A DNA stretch of 64,000 bases from assembly GCA_964540105.1 (NCBI GenBank), contig CAZILL010000001.1, positions 1,178,001 to 1,242,000 on the forward strand. The letters are read 5' to 3'. This document shows positions 17,250-25,941 of this stretch, piece by piece. The position numbers were made by a program, and so were the translations under genes. A model generated the notes under the pieces. It worked only from the letters and a program-made list of their open reading frames with translations. It had not been told where the DNA came from and made no database searches. Each line of letters starts with the position of its first letter. Positions within the stretch are counted from its first letter, which is position 1. This DNA is from DATKJY01 sp964540105. Its GTDB lineage: Bacteria; Zixibacteria; MSB-5A5; GN15; FEB-12.

Positions 17250-19502
17250 ATGTTTTCGCTACTGCTAAGACTCAAGCGCAAGATCAAGAAGCTGCTGAAG
17301 GTGCACAGCGCCACCCGGCAGAAGTATATCCCGACGGTCCGCTCGACCACGGTGAAGATCTTTCTTCTGGTCGCCGCCTCGATCGTGACCGGACTTCTGT
17401 ACCCCGGAGAGGATCTGCACAATCCTCTTGATATGCCCCGGCAGGGGGATATCTCCCCGTCGGACATTATCGCCCCATTCGAAATCGTCGTGTTGAAAGA
17501 CAGCAGGGATCTCGACGATGAGAAGGAGATGGTTCGCAATTCCATCCCGATCATTATCAATGCCGATACGGCAATCACTTCGGGCGTGTATCGCACGTTG
17601 CTTCAGTTCACGACCGTAGTCGATTCCCTCAAGTCCCTGCTCACTGAAAATGAAACCGACCTACGCGGCGAAGCTATGTCGTTTATGATCGAGCGTTTTC
17701 CGTTTATGAGCCAGACCGCGGTCCGAAAATCCCTCGAAGGCAGTGAAAACCCGACTCTCCTGCGTAATCACCTGTCACGAATCTATGAAGAGGAAATCTA
17801 CAAGGTCGGCGTCGTTCAGGATCTATCGGCTCTGCCGGAAACGCGGCTGAAGACCGTGGTCATTCGCATCGGCGCCAGCGAGATAATTCATCAGCGCCAG
17901 AGCATACTCGACCTGCCGTTGGCTAACGCACGACTACTGACCGCCTTGAATCGAATCTCCTCGGTAGACAGCATTGACGTCGAATACTACTACCTGATCG
18001 GACGAAATTTCATTCAGCCCAACCTTCGAGCCGACATGGTCGAGTACAATCGCCGCATCTCCGAAAATATCGCTGCCATTTCCGCTGTGGATCGGGTGGT
18101 CAACACCGGGGATATTATCGTCCGGGCCGGCAAGCGAATCACTGAAAGGGATGAGGCCATTCTCCGTGAAATGGCCAAGATCCTCCGCTCACAGGCAGCC
18201 AATCAGGGGTGGCCATCACTCTTGTTGCCTGCAGTGGCACGGGTTCTCCTCGTGTTGGCCGCATTTTCAATCCTGTATCTGGCTCTGTATCATTTTCGCC
18301 CGGACATGTTCCGCTCGAACCATCGTCTCTTCGCGCTCTTCTTGGTCTTCGCACTCCAACTGTTCCTCTTCTATGTAACCGGCCTCCTGGATATTGAACG
18401 CTCCATTTACCTTCACCCCGTCGTCGTGCTCCCGATCATGGTCACCGTCCTGTTTGACGCCGAAGTAGGCATTATCTCCACGGTCGTGCTGGCTATGCTC
18501 CTGGGCATTCTGCATCGCTTCGACTTCTCGCTCTCACTTCTCACCATCGTCGTCGGCACGGTTGCCTGTTTCGCGTCGCGCGAAGTGCGCAAGCGTTCTC
18601 ATTTCTACCGGATCATGCTCTTCGTCGTTCTGGCGTACATTGCCTTTATCGGTGTTGTGGAAAACCTCCGACTTTCTCCCGCGGCTGAGATATTGACGCC
18701 AATCGGCTACGGTCTGCTGGTGGGGATTGTCTCTTCTCTGCTAACCATTGGTCTGTTGCCGTTTTTCGAATCGATGTTCGGGATTACCACCGACATCACC
18801 CTTCTTGAACTCTCCGACCTGAACCACCCCCTCCTCAAGCGGCTCGCTTTCGAAGCTCCCGGCACCTATCATCATTCGATCAGCGTTGGCAACCTGAGTG
18901 AAGCGGCGGCTAAGGCGATCAATGGCAATGCCCTTCTGGCGCGGGTCGGGACCTACTATCACGACATCGGCAAAATTGAAATTCCCGAGTACTTTGTCGA
19001 GAATCAGCTCGGGATCAAATCCCGGCACGAGGAACTTTCCCCGTCGATGTCGGCTCTGATCCTCTCCGCCCATGTCAAACGCGGGCGGCTGCTTGGCGAG
19101 GAGGCCGACATTCCCGACGATGTCCTCAATTTCATTGAAGAACACCACGGCACGATGGTGATGAGCTACTTCTACAACAAGGCGGTTGAGCAGGGCACGA
19201 CCGAAGAAGTGAACCCCGACAAATTCCGCTATCCCGGCCCGAAGCCGCAGATTCGCGAAACCGGAATCGCCATGCTGGCTGATGCCGTAGAGGCAGCGAG
19301 TCGCACGCTTGACGACCCCAAGCCTGCTCGAATTCACAACCTGATTCAAAGAATCATCAACGAGCGTTTTCAATCCGGCGAACTCGACGAGTGCCCGCTG
19401 ACTCTTCGAGACCTGGCCAGAATTCGCGAAGCGTTCGCTCAGGTCCTGATCGGCGCCTTCCATCATCGGGTAGCCTACCCCAGGAAAGATCAGGCGGACT
19501 GA
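17250..19502 (+). CDS. pgpH: 7TM-HD domain phosphohydrolase (PgpH family)
   Basis: 750 aa. One N-terminal helix (TVKIFLLVAASIVTGLLYP) is followed by a ~270-residue extracytoplasmic domain, six or seven helices (~330-500), and a cytoplasmic HD domain with YHHSIS, the signature TYYHDIGKIEIPEYF, and EEHHGTMVMSYFY. Family members hydrolyse cyclic di-AMP. Placement between phoH and ybeY is the standard order. The stop is two bases before the ybeY ATG. Confidence 0.92.
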   Translation: MFSLLLRLKRKIKKLLKVHSATRQKYIPTVRSTTVKIFLLVAASIVTGLLYPGEDLHNPLDMPRQGDISPSDIIAPFEIVVLKDSRDLDDEKEMVRNSIPIIINADTAITSGVYRTLLQFTTVVDSLKSLLTENETDLRGEAMSFMIERFPFMSQTAVRKSLEGSENPTLLRNHLSRIYEEEIYKVGVVQDLSALPETRLKTVVIRIGASEIIHQRQSILDLPLANARLLTALNRISSVDSIDVEYYYLIGRNFIQPNLRADMVEYNRRISENIAAISAVDRVVNTGDIIVRAGKRITERDEAILREMAKILRSQAANQGWPSLLLPAVARVLLVLAAFSILYLALYHFRPDMFRSNHRLFALFLVFALQLFLFYVTGLLDIERSIYLHPVVVLPIMVTVLFDAEVGIISTVVLAMLLGILHRFDFSLSLLTIVVGTVACFASREVRKRSHFYRIMLFVVLAYIAFIGVVENLRLSPAAEILTPIGYGLLVGIVSSLLTIGLLPFFESMFGITTDITLLELSDLNHPLLKRLAFEAPGTYHHSISVGNLSEAAAKAINGNALLARVGTYYHDIGKIEIPEYFVENQLGIKSRHEELSPSMSALILSAHVKRGRLLGEEADIPDDVLNFIEEHHGTMVMSYFYNKAVEQGTTEEVNPDKFRYPGPKPQIRETGIAMLADAVEAASRTLDDPKPARIHNLIQRIINERFQSGELDECPLTLRDLARIREAFAQVLIGAFHHRVAYPRKDQAD

Positions 19503-19504
19503 GG

Positions 19505-19927
19505 ATGATTCTGACCATCTTTCGAGAGACAAAAACACGTCTCCCCGGGAAAAGGCTCCAGGCGCTGTTTGATCTGATCACAGAAGCCGAAGGAAAGCCT
19601 GAATGGCCTGCCGCTGTGAATCTCGTATTTGTCACCGATCAGAAAATACGCCGTCTCAACAGAACTCATCGCGGGATGGACAAGGCCACCGACGTGCTCT
19701 CTTTTCCGCTGGATGACCCCCATGTCGATGGGAACATCTTTGGGGAGGTTTACATCTCCGTCGCCACCGCCAAGAGGCAGGCAGCTGAGGGCGGACGCAG
19801 CCTGGTTGACGAGCTGCTGTGGCTCTTCTGTCATGGGATGCTACACCTCTTTTGTTATGATCACACACGTAAACCGGATGCTGCCAGAATGAAGTTGCGC
19901 GAGCAGTACTTCCTCGATCAAGTATGA
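19505..19927 (+). CDS. ybeY: Endoribonuclease YbeY
   Basis: 140 aa. RRLNRTHRGMDKATDVLSFPL is the conserved N-terminal half. The zinc motif reads HGMLHLFCYDH, keeping the three histidine ligands but with Cys where most homologues have Gly. It acts in 16S rRNA 3'-end maturation and ribosome quality control. I place the start at the ATG two bases after the pgpH stop; the longer reading frame from 19391 overlaps pgpH. Confidence 0.93.
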   Translation: MILTIFRETKTRLPGKRLQALFDLITEAEGKPEWPAAVNLVFVTDQKIRRLNRTHRGMDKATDVLSFPLDDPHVDGNIFGEVYISVATAKRQAAEGGRSLVDELLWLFCHGMLHLFCYDHTRKPDAARMKLREQYFLDQV

Positions 19928-19942
19928 AGTGAGATTGAGACT

Positions 19943-21220
19943 GTGGATACCCTACTGTACATGCTGATTATCGCCGGGATGTTTATCTCGGCCTATGTAA
20001 TCTCCCTCTACTCTCTGGTTGTCTATCTTGATCCTGACGAGCTGACCGCGGTCCGGCCAAACGGCCATGATCGAAAACGCGATTTCATTGTTCGACTTGC
20101 GAAGGATCCGCGTGCCTTTACCCAACTCGCGTCGGTCTACAAATCCTTTGTCCTCATGCTCAACAGCATCCTGACGATGCTGCTGCTGGGTTCTCTTTCA
20201 AATGTCCTGGGGTTGAGTCGAAACATCGTCCTGCCAATAGGGCTACTTGTTCTCTGGGGACTCTACTTGGTGGTTGCCGAGTACCTGCCACGTCGCAGCG
20301 CCCGCAAGACCGATCACGCCTTCCTCGCCCGGTACCTTTGGCTCGTGATATCAGCCTATGTTCTGTTTCTTCCCGTCATTACGCTCTATCGCAAGGCGAT
20401 GATGAGCGTAAGGCCGGAAGGGCAGGCGTCGGAGGATGAAAAGGAGGAAATTGTTGAGCGGGCCATCGAGACCCTCGCGGATAACGCCGGAATTGGTGAG
20501 ACTATCGTAGAAGAGGACGAGAAGAAGATGATCGGCCAGATCTTCCTCCTCGATCAGACTGTCGTGCGGGAGATCATGGTTCCCCGAATCGACATCACAG
20601 GCATTGAGAAGTCGATGAGCTTCCGCGACATTCAATCCCTCATAAGAGGGGACGGCCATTCGCGCTTTCCCGTCTACGAGGGGACTATCGACCGGATCAT
20701 CGGCATCCTATATGTTAAAGACCTGTTTGTGAATATGCCGCTCCCGGGTGAAGTCTTCGTGATCACGGACTATATTCGCAAACCCTATTTCGTTCCGGAA
20801 TCAAAGGTGATCGGCGAACTGCTGCGCGAGTTCAAGATGAAAAAACTGCATATCGCGATCGTCGTTGACGAGTACGGGGGAGTCGCTGGTTTGGTGACCC
20901 TGGAAGATGTCATAGAAGAAATAGTGGGCGAAATTCAGGACGAGCATGATCTCGAGGAAGCGGAGTTTGTCGCGCTGGCCGACGGTTCATTCTTAGTCGA
21001 GGCGGGGCTTCTTGTTGAGGATTTGCAGGATCGTCTTGGTACCGATTATCAGCAGGGGACGTACGACACAGTCGGGGGGATGATCTACGATTTGGTGGGA
21101 TCAGTGCCTCATAAAGGAGCTGTGCTGACATGGCATGACCTCGAACTCACCGTCATTTCGCTTGATGGACAGCGCATAAAGCAGGTGCGAATCGCCCGCA
21201 AAGCGCCCATTACGCCATGA
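19943..21220 (+). CDS. CNNM/CorC-type CBS-domain membrane protein
   Basis: 425 aa. Three or four N-terminal helices (DUF21/CNNM domain, residues ~1-165), a CBS pair (~205-325; REIMVPRIDITGI, SRFPVYEGTIDRIIGILYVKD, VVDEYGGVAGLVTLEDV) and a C-terminal CorC_HlyC domain (~335-420). Relatives transport or sense Mg2+/Co2+. The start is a GTG at 19943, 15 bases after ybeY, completing the phoH-ybeY-ybeX-like order. Confidence 0.9.
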   Translation: MDTLLYMLIIAGMFISAYVISLYSLVVYLDPDELTAVRPNGHDRKRDFIVRLAKDPRAFTQLASVYKSFVLMLNSILTMLLLGSLSNVLGLSRNIVLPIGLLVLWGLYLVVAEYLPRRSARKTDHAFLARYLWLVISAYVLFLPVITLYRKAMMSVRPEGQASEDEKEEIVERAIETLADNAGIGETIVEEDEKKMIGQIFLLDQTVVREIMVPRIDITGIEKSMSFRDIQSLIRGDGHSRFPVYEGTIDRIIGILYVKDLFVNMPLPGEVFVITDYIRKPYFVPESKVIGELLREFKMKKLHIAIVVDEYGGVAGLVTLEDVIEEIVGEIQDEHDLEEAEFVALADGSFLVEAGLLVEDLQDRLGTDYQQGTYDTVGGMIYDLVGSVPHKGAVLTWHDLELTVISLDGQRIKQVRIARKAPITP

Positions 21221-21262
21221 CAATATGATTTCGAAGCCCTAAGAAGCGACGTTCGCACTACT

Positions 21263-21278
21263 TGGCGCAATTTCTGCG
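21263..21278 (+). promoter_or_regulatory. Candidate sigma-54 (-24/-12) promoter
   Basis: TGGCGCAATTTCTGCG keeps the invariant GG and GC dinucleotides with exactly 10 bases between them (consensus TGGCACG-N4-TTGCW). It lies ~135 bases upstream of the small exported protein gene at 21412 and upstream of a sigma-54 activator gene. A GCGA-CGT-TCGC inverted repeat (21246-21256) sits just before it. Confidence 0.55.
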
Positions 21279-21294
21279 CTGGCTAAGATATTAC

Positions 21295-21323
21295 TTGACA
21301 TATGCCTATAGAACTCCTACTTT
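21295..21323 (+). promoter_or_regulatory. Candidate sigma-70-type promoter
   Basis: Perfect TTGACA at 21295-21300, 17 bases, then a weak -10, TACTTT. It could give basal expression alongside the sigma-54 site at 21263. Confidence 0.35.
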
Positions 21324-21411
21324 ACTCATGGCAAGATATGCGTTTTTGCGCGAATCATTCGCTCCCTGTCCGACCGGACTGGTGGATTAGATAGTGCTTG
21401 GAGGTAAGTTT

Positions 21412-21753
21412 ATGAGAAATCGTAGAATGGCAGTGATCTTGATGCTGCTTGCGCTCGCATTTGCTTGTCTTGTCTCTTCGACGGCGTTGTCCGGGGAACA
21501 TCCTTGGGATTCAGACAAGGGCGGCGGGCCGGGGGGAACAGGCGGTAGTGGTGGTGATCCGACTATTGGTGATCCGACCCTGATCACTCCCACCCGAGTG
21601 GTTGCCCAGGCTCCTCGTTTCAACGGCAATTGCGATCTGCGCACTGAGCTGCTTGTTCACGTGGCCAAGTACGCAGCCAATTACCTGTACGGGGATGATG
21701 GCAAGTTTGGCAGCAGGACAAGGCCTTCGACAAGAGTAAAGGCAAGTCACTGA
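21412..21753 (+). CDS. Small exported protein with Gly-rich linker
   Basis: 113 aa. MRNRRMAVILMLLALAFACLV is a signal sequence (an AFAC lipobox-like stretch is possible). It is followed by EHPWDSDKGGGPGGTGGSGG, a flexible Gly/Pro/Thr segment, then a short tail with one cysteine (NGNCDLRTELL) and a basic end. The ATG at 21412 has GGAGG eight bases upstream, so I prefer it to the GTG at 21394. I recognise no family. It lies 55 bases upstream of a TPR-sensor sigma-54 activator and downstream of a -24/-12 promoter-like site. It may be a secreted peptide precursor, but that is inference. Confidence 0.6.
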   Translation: MRNRRMAVILMLLALAFACLVSSTALSGEHPWDSDKGGGPGGTGGSGGDPTIGDPTLITPTRVVAQAPRFNGNCDLRTELLVHVAKYAANYLYGDDGKFGSRTRPSTRVKASH

Positions 21754-21808
21754 ATGAAGAACACTTGATGCACATCTAATTAGGTAGATTAGCGTCGGCG
21801 AAATCGAT

Positions 21809-24745
21809 ATGGCTCTTTCCTCACAAAAGTACGCCTTTGATAACCGCCTGCTTAGCGTGGAGGAGTTGCTGCGGCAAAGGAAACACGCGGTCGCTCAGCG
21901 CGAATTGGAAGCCCTGGCGGAATCAGAATTTCGAGACAGCGAACACGAGTACGGCCTTCTTCTGGCTCTCAAGGCCGAGAGCTACGTCTGGGCGGGGAAT
22001 TACCGAAAGGCGCTGGAATCAGGACTCCCGGGCGCCAAAATCCTCGCCGATTACCCCTTGAATCAGCGCTATGGGAGGATTCTTCTGGTCTTATCCAAAG
22101 CCTACTCAGCTTTGGGTGATCTCAAGAACGCAGAAATCCGGGCCCGCGACGGCTTGGCGTCGTTTCGACGAGCCGCCGATCCAATAGGTCAGGTTGACGG
22201 TCTCAATGAACTGGCGAGAATCGCTTTTATCCGCAATGACTATCACGCCGCCTCGTCGTTCCTTGCTGACGCCATGGGAATGGTTGGCGATAATCCCCGC
22301 AAAACTGCCCAGCTCACCGGCAACCTCGGCCGCGTTCAGCTGTTAGCCGGCCAGTGGGTTCAAGCCCAAGAAAACCTTGCTTCTGCCCTCAAATACCACG
22401 AAGCGAACGGTGAGGACCTTTCCGTGCTTTTGAACCGCCTGTCGCTCGGGTACTTGCATCTGCGGCGTCGCGAATTTGCGTTGGCGGCGCGCGAGTTCGA
22501 TTTAGCTCACGCCATCATTCAGAGGCTTGATCTGCGCCGCGAGAAGGTGATCTATCTTGAGTACCTTGGTGAACTGGCGTTTGAGAAGGGGGACATCCAC
22601 CGCGCCAAGATTCTGTTGACCGATGCGTATCAACAGGGACGACTCCTCGCCCCGGATTCAGCGCTCGTCTCGCAGGCGAGCCGACGCCTTGCCGAGGCTG
22701 AACTAACCCTCGACAATACTGACGAAGCCATGAAATACGCCCAGAAAGCGCTCGAACTCTCTCGTCAGTTGGGCGAACGAACCGAGGTTGGACTGGCGCT
22801 CCGTGCCATTGCGAGTGTCTTCGCGGCCAGGGGCGACTACGAAGATGCCGTTGAGTACATCACTCAGTCTCTCGAAGTTCTGCGGGAGGTTGGTGACCCC
22901 TATGACATCGCGCGCACGCTGTTGGTGAGTGCTGAAATCCGCGGAGCGGCCGACACCGAGACCGCCGACAAAGTACGATCTGCGTATGACGAGGCTGTCC
23001 GCATCTTCAAGCGTCTCAAGCTGGATTACTGGGTGGCAGATACCGACTTTCATGCGGGAGCGTTTGCCTGTCGGCAGGGGGATCTCAGCTGGGGATTCCG
23101 AAGACTGTCACGCGCGGAGAAACTGTTCGCCATGCGTGACGAGAAGGCGAAGGTCCGTGCGGTGAACCAATTCCTGCATTCTCTTGGAGAACAAGCGGTT
23201 GCCCTGTCCGTTTCCGACGAAAACGAATTCAAGCTTTTCGGGAATCTCATTTCGTCAGCTGAGGTTAGAGACCTGAAAGTAGGATGTTTCGAAGATATTT
23301 TGAAAGTGTTGCTGAGAAAGTGCAATGCCAATCGGGCGGTCATCTATTCGCCCGGGTTTGACACCCAGCCGATCGTTGCGTCCTTCGCTTTCTCACCCCA
23401 CCAAGCCGCGCGGTTTGTGGAGAACTTCAAGGATCTCCTGGGAGAGGAGCTCGCCGTTAATCGCCCAACCTTGAGGCTCGATTGTCGCCGCGATCCGTAT
23501 ATCAACGCCCTGTTGCCGGACACGCCAGAGAAGGTGGCGAGTGTTGTCGTCGTGCCATACAAAAGCGGCGAAGGCACAACCGATTTCCTGTATCTCGATA
23601 AACTATCGATTGATAACGCGCTCAATCCCTTCAGTCAGGCAGAACTGAATTTTGCGGTCGGTTTCACCGACCTGATTGCTTTTAAGAGCGCCGAGTTGCA
23701 AAAGATGAAACTGCTGGAAGATAATCGACGGCTGAAAGCCCAGTTAATGGAGCAGGCCTCCTTTCCCAACATTATCACGCATAGTCCGCAGCTGTTGCAG
23801 ACGCTCGCACAGGTGAGACGGATTGTCGATTCGTCGATCTCGATCATGATCGAAGGGGAGACGGGCACCGGGAAAGATCTCTTGTCGCGCGCGATTCACT
23901 ATAATTCGGCCCGGCGAAACAAACGGTTAATCTCGATCAACTGCGCGGCCCTGCCCGAGACACTCCTTGAATCTGAACTGTTCGGCTACAAACGCGGCGC
24001 TTTCACCGGCGCCGACCGCGACAAAGTTGGTCTTTTTGAGGAGGCCGATGGCGGCACATTCTTCCTGGACGAAGTGGCCGATATGCCTCTATCAATTCAG
24101 GCCAAGGTTCTGAGAGTTCTGGAGGACAAGGAAATCGTCCGATTAGGGGAAACCGTCTCACGCAAGGTAGATGTGCGTCTCATTTCGGCTACCAACAAGG
24201 ATCTCAAGAATCAGATGGCGGCCGGATCATTCCGCCAGGACCTGTACTATCGTCTCACCGCGTTCTCCTTCCGCCTTCCCCCTCTGCGCGAGCGCAAAGA
24301 GGATATCCCGTTTCTTGTTAGCCATTTCCTGGAAGAAAGTAGCCGGCAGATTGGTCCCGACGTGATGCGTTTCTTGGTTGGGTACGATTGGCCGGGCAAT
24401 ATTCGCGAGTTGGAAAACGAAGTGAAGAAGATGGTTGTCCTTTGCGCCGACCACCAGCAGATCACACCCGAACTGCTGTCAGCGAAGTTGATCGACAAGG
24501 ATGAATCTGAAGCGATCGCCTCGATTCCCCCGTCCAATTCGGAAGCCGAAATCGCCTTTGATGAAACGTATGGCCTCTACGACTATCTTGCCGCCTGGGA
24601 GAAGAGGTTCATTGTCCGAGCGCTGAAAGACCAGAACGGGATCAAGAAGCACGCTGCCGCGCGCCTGAATATCCCCGAATCGACCCTGCGCCTCAAGATC
24701 AAGCAATACGATATTGATCTGAATCGGCTTGACATGGTGAATTAG
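21809..24745 (+). CDS. TPR-GAF sigma-54 interaction transcriptional activator
   Basis: 978 aa. Residues ~1-470 are at least eight tetratricopeptide repeats (LSKAYSALGDLKNAEIRARDG, LAYLGEL-like and SVFAARGDYEDAVEYITQSLE units). A GAF-like domain lies at ~475-630. The AAA+ domain begins near 655, with Walker A GETGTGKD (~683), the sigma-54 contact loop GAFTGA (~730), Walker B GGTFFLDEVADMP and the R-finger region YYRLTAF. A Fis-type HTH (HAAARLNIPESTLRLKIKQY) closes the protein. The intact GAFTGA loop means it can remodel sigma-54 RNA polymerase. The TPR array probably senses a peptide or protein signal. No receiver domain is present. Confidence 0.93.
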   Translation: MALSSQKYAFDNRLLSVEELLRQRKHAVAQRELEALAESEFRDSEHEYGLLLALKAESYVWAGNYRKALESGLPGAKILADYPLNQRYGRILLVLSKAYSALGDLKNAEIRARDGLASFRRAADPIGQVDGLNELARIAFIRNDYHAASSFLADAMGMVGDNPRKTAQLTGNLGRVQLLAGQWVQAQENLASALKYHEANGEDLSVLLNRLSLGYLHLRRREFALAAREFDLAHAIIQRLDLRREKVIYLEYLGELAFEKGDIHRAKILLTDAYQQGRLLAPDSALVSQASRRLAEAELTLDNTDEAMKYAQKALELSRQLGERTEVGLALRAIASVFAARGDYEDAVEYITQSLEVLREVGDPYDIARTLLVSAEIRGAADTETADKVRSAYDEAVRIFKRLKLDYWVADTDFHAGAFACRQGDLSWGFRRLSRAEKLFAMRDEKAKVRAVNQFLHSLGEQAVALSVSDENEFKLFGNLISSAEVRDLKVGCFEDILKVLLRKCNANRAVIYSPGFDTQPIVASFAFSPHQAARFVENFKDLLGEELAVNRPTLRLDCRRDPYINALLPDTPEKVASVVVVPYKSGEGTTDFLYLDKLSIDNALNPFSQAELNFAVGFTDLIAFKSAELQKMKLLEDNRRLKAQLMEQASFPNIITHSPQLLQTLAQVRRIVDSSISIMIEGETGTGKDLLSRAIHYNSARRNKRLISINCAALPETLLESELFGYKRGAFTGADRDKVGLFEEADGGTFFLDEVADMPLSIQAKVLRVLEDKEIVRLGETVSRKVDVRLISATNKDLKNQMAAGSFRQDLYYRLTAFSFRLPPLRERKEDIPFLVSHFLEESSRQIGPDVMRFLVGYDWPGNIRELENEVKKMVVLCADHQQITPELLSAKLIDKDESEAIASIPPSNSEAEIAFDETYGLYDYLAAWEKRFIVRALKDQNGIKKHAAARLNIPESTLRLKIKQYDIDLNRLDMVN

Positions 24746-24775
24746 TCCCTCTGGGCCTTTTCCCCTCTTTCATTC

Positions 24776-25636
24776 GTGAACCATCGTCCCGTATCACACA
24801 CGTTACCCAAACCTGCCTCCGCAATCTTCTTTTCACACTATCAGGGAGATCCTTTTGCCAACATGGCCTTTGACGAGTGGATGCTCCGGGCTGTTTTTCA
24901 AACTCCTGGGTCGTTTCTGGCCCGTCTGTATTCCTGGCGGATAGGAACCATCACATTTGGCGTGAATCAACGCCAGGAATCTGCAGTCCGGTTTCAACAC
25001 GTCGGGCAGACTCCAGTCATCCGGCGGATAACGGGAGGACGAGCCATCTATCACGATCTGTCTGAAGTGACCTACTCGCTGGCACTGAACAACTCAGGCC
25101 ATGATGGTCTGAACCAGCGCTTCGGAAAATCAATTCCAGAGATCAACGACAGGATTGCAGAGGGACTCTCTCTGTTTCTCAAGTCAGTTGGCATTGAGTC
25201 ACGAATGGTGCGCCAGTCTTCCACCCAAAACAGCCACCCAGACTTCTTTCACAAAGCCGCTTGCTTCTCGTCTTCAGCGCGATATGAATTGATGTCGAGT
25301 AAGGGCAAAGTCGTCGCGTCGGCGCAGCGACGCGTCGGGGAAAGTTTGCTTCAACACGGTTCGATCAAGACCAGCGGTGTGGCATTTCATCCCGCACTGG
25401 CGATGAACCGTGAAATGTGCGGGGACGACCTGAAACCCGTTGAAACAAGGCAATTTGCGGAACTCTCCGAGTCGTTTCGCGCCGCGCTCGGTGACGTATT
25501 TCAGATCGAGCTGCACACGCCGGAGCAGGATCCCCTGCCAAGCGACGAAATCCAGGCGAGCGCATCGCGGTTACAGAAATTTCCTCTCATCGTTCGCGAA
25601 ATCATTGCACAATTCCCCACCCCCGTCAGTCTTTAG
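24776..25636 (+). CDS. Lipoate-protein ligase A / octanoyltransferase family protein
   Basis: 286 aa of BPL/LPL fold. It shows NMAFDEWML, the signature VIRRITGGRAIYHD (RRxTGG), and ACFSSSARYELMSSKGKVVASAQRR. The Cys in ACF aligns with the acyl-accepting cysteine of LipM-type octanoyltransferases, and the Lys in GKVVASAQ with the conserved lysine. LplA ligases lack that Cys, so LipM-like activity is favoured (inference). The GTG start at 24776 has no ribosome site. It follows the activator gene by 30 bases. Confidence 0.82.
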   Translation: MNHRPVSHTLPKPASAIFFSHYQGDPFANMAFDEWMLRAVFQTPGSFLARLYSWRIGTITFGVNQRQESAVRFQHVGQTPVIRRITGGRAIYHDLSEVTYSLALNNSGHDGLNQRFGKSIPEINDRIAEGLSLFLKSVGIESRMVRQSSTQNSHPDFFHKAACFSSSARYELMSSKGKVVASAQRRVGESLLQHGSIKTSGVAFHPALAMNREMCGDDLKPVETRQFAELSESFRAALGDVFQIELHTPEQDPLPSDEIQASASRLQKFPLIVREIIAQFPTPVSL

Positions 25637-25941
25637 GATTAGCGCAGGCAGGCTGTCGATCAAAAAATCTCTTGACTTGCCGAGCGGCGTGGGACTATTT
25701 TGGCGGTTACTGCTTCAACGAACGTCAGTCCGATTGAGGCTCGTTAAGTGGTTTGAGAAGAGAGGTTTGAGTGCTGGGTTAGGGAGTGGTTGAGTGGTGT
25801 GCGGAGCGGGCTCTTAACCGTTATCTGCCAACCGAACTCGCCACGAAATAGTCTACCCGCCTTTATAGTCACCGGTTAGCACGCGTGATCGACAAAATTG
25901 GATGTGAGAGCTTTTTTATAGGGTCTGAGGAGAGTTCAGGG
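25637..25941. other. Intergenic region upstream of the TonB receptor
   Basis: 305 bases. It contains one promoter candidate (25672-25701) and a strongly G/T-rich stretch (25769-25810). The leader is long (~230 bases), but I could not recognise a cobalamin, TPP or other riboswitch core in it. Confidence 0.6.
25672..25701 (+). promoter_or_regulatory. Candidate promoter of the TonB receptor operon
   Basis: TTGACT (5/6) at 25672-25677, 18 bases, TATTTT (4/6) at 25696-25701. Confidence 0.45.

Noticed and set aside
18741..19538. A 265-codon minus-strand open frame opposite pgpH
   Set aside because: It is antisense to the HD domain and has no homology features; frame openness follows GC-rich third positions.
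25769..25810. G-rich stretch as a G-quadruplex or riboswitch
   Set aside because: Only two true GGG runs are close together, and no conserved riboswitch core is seen.
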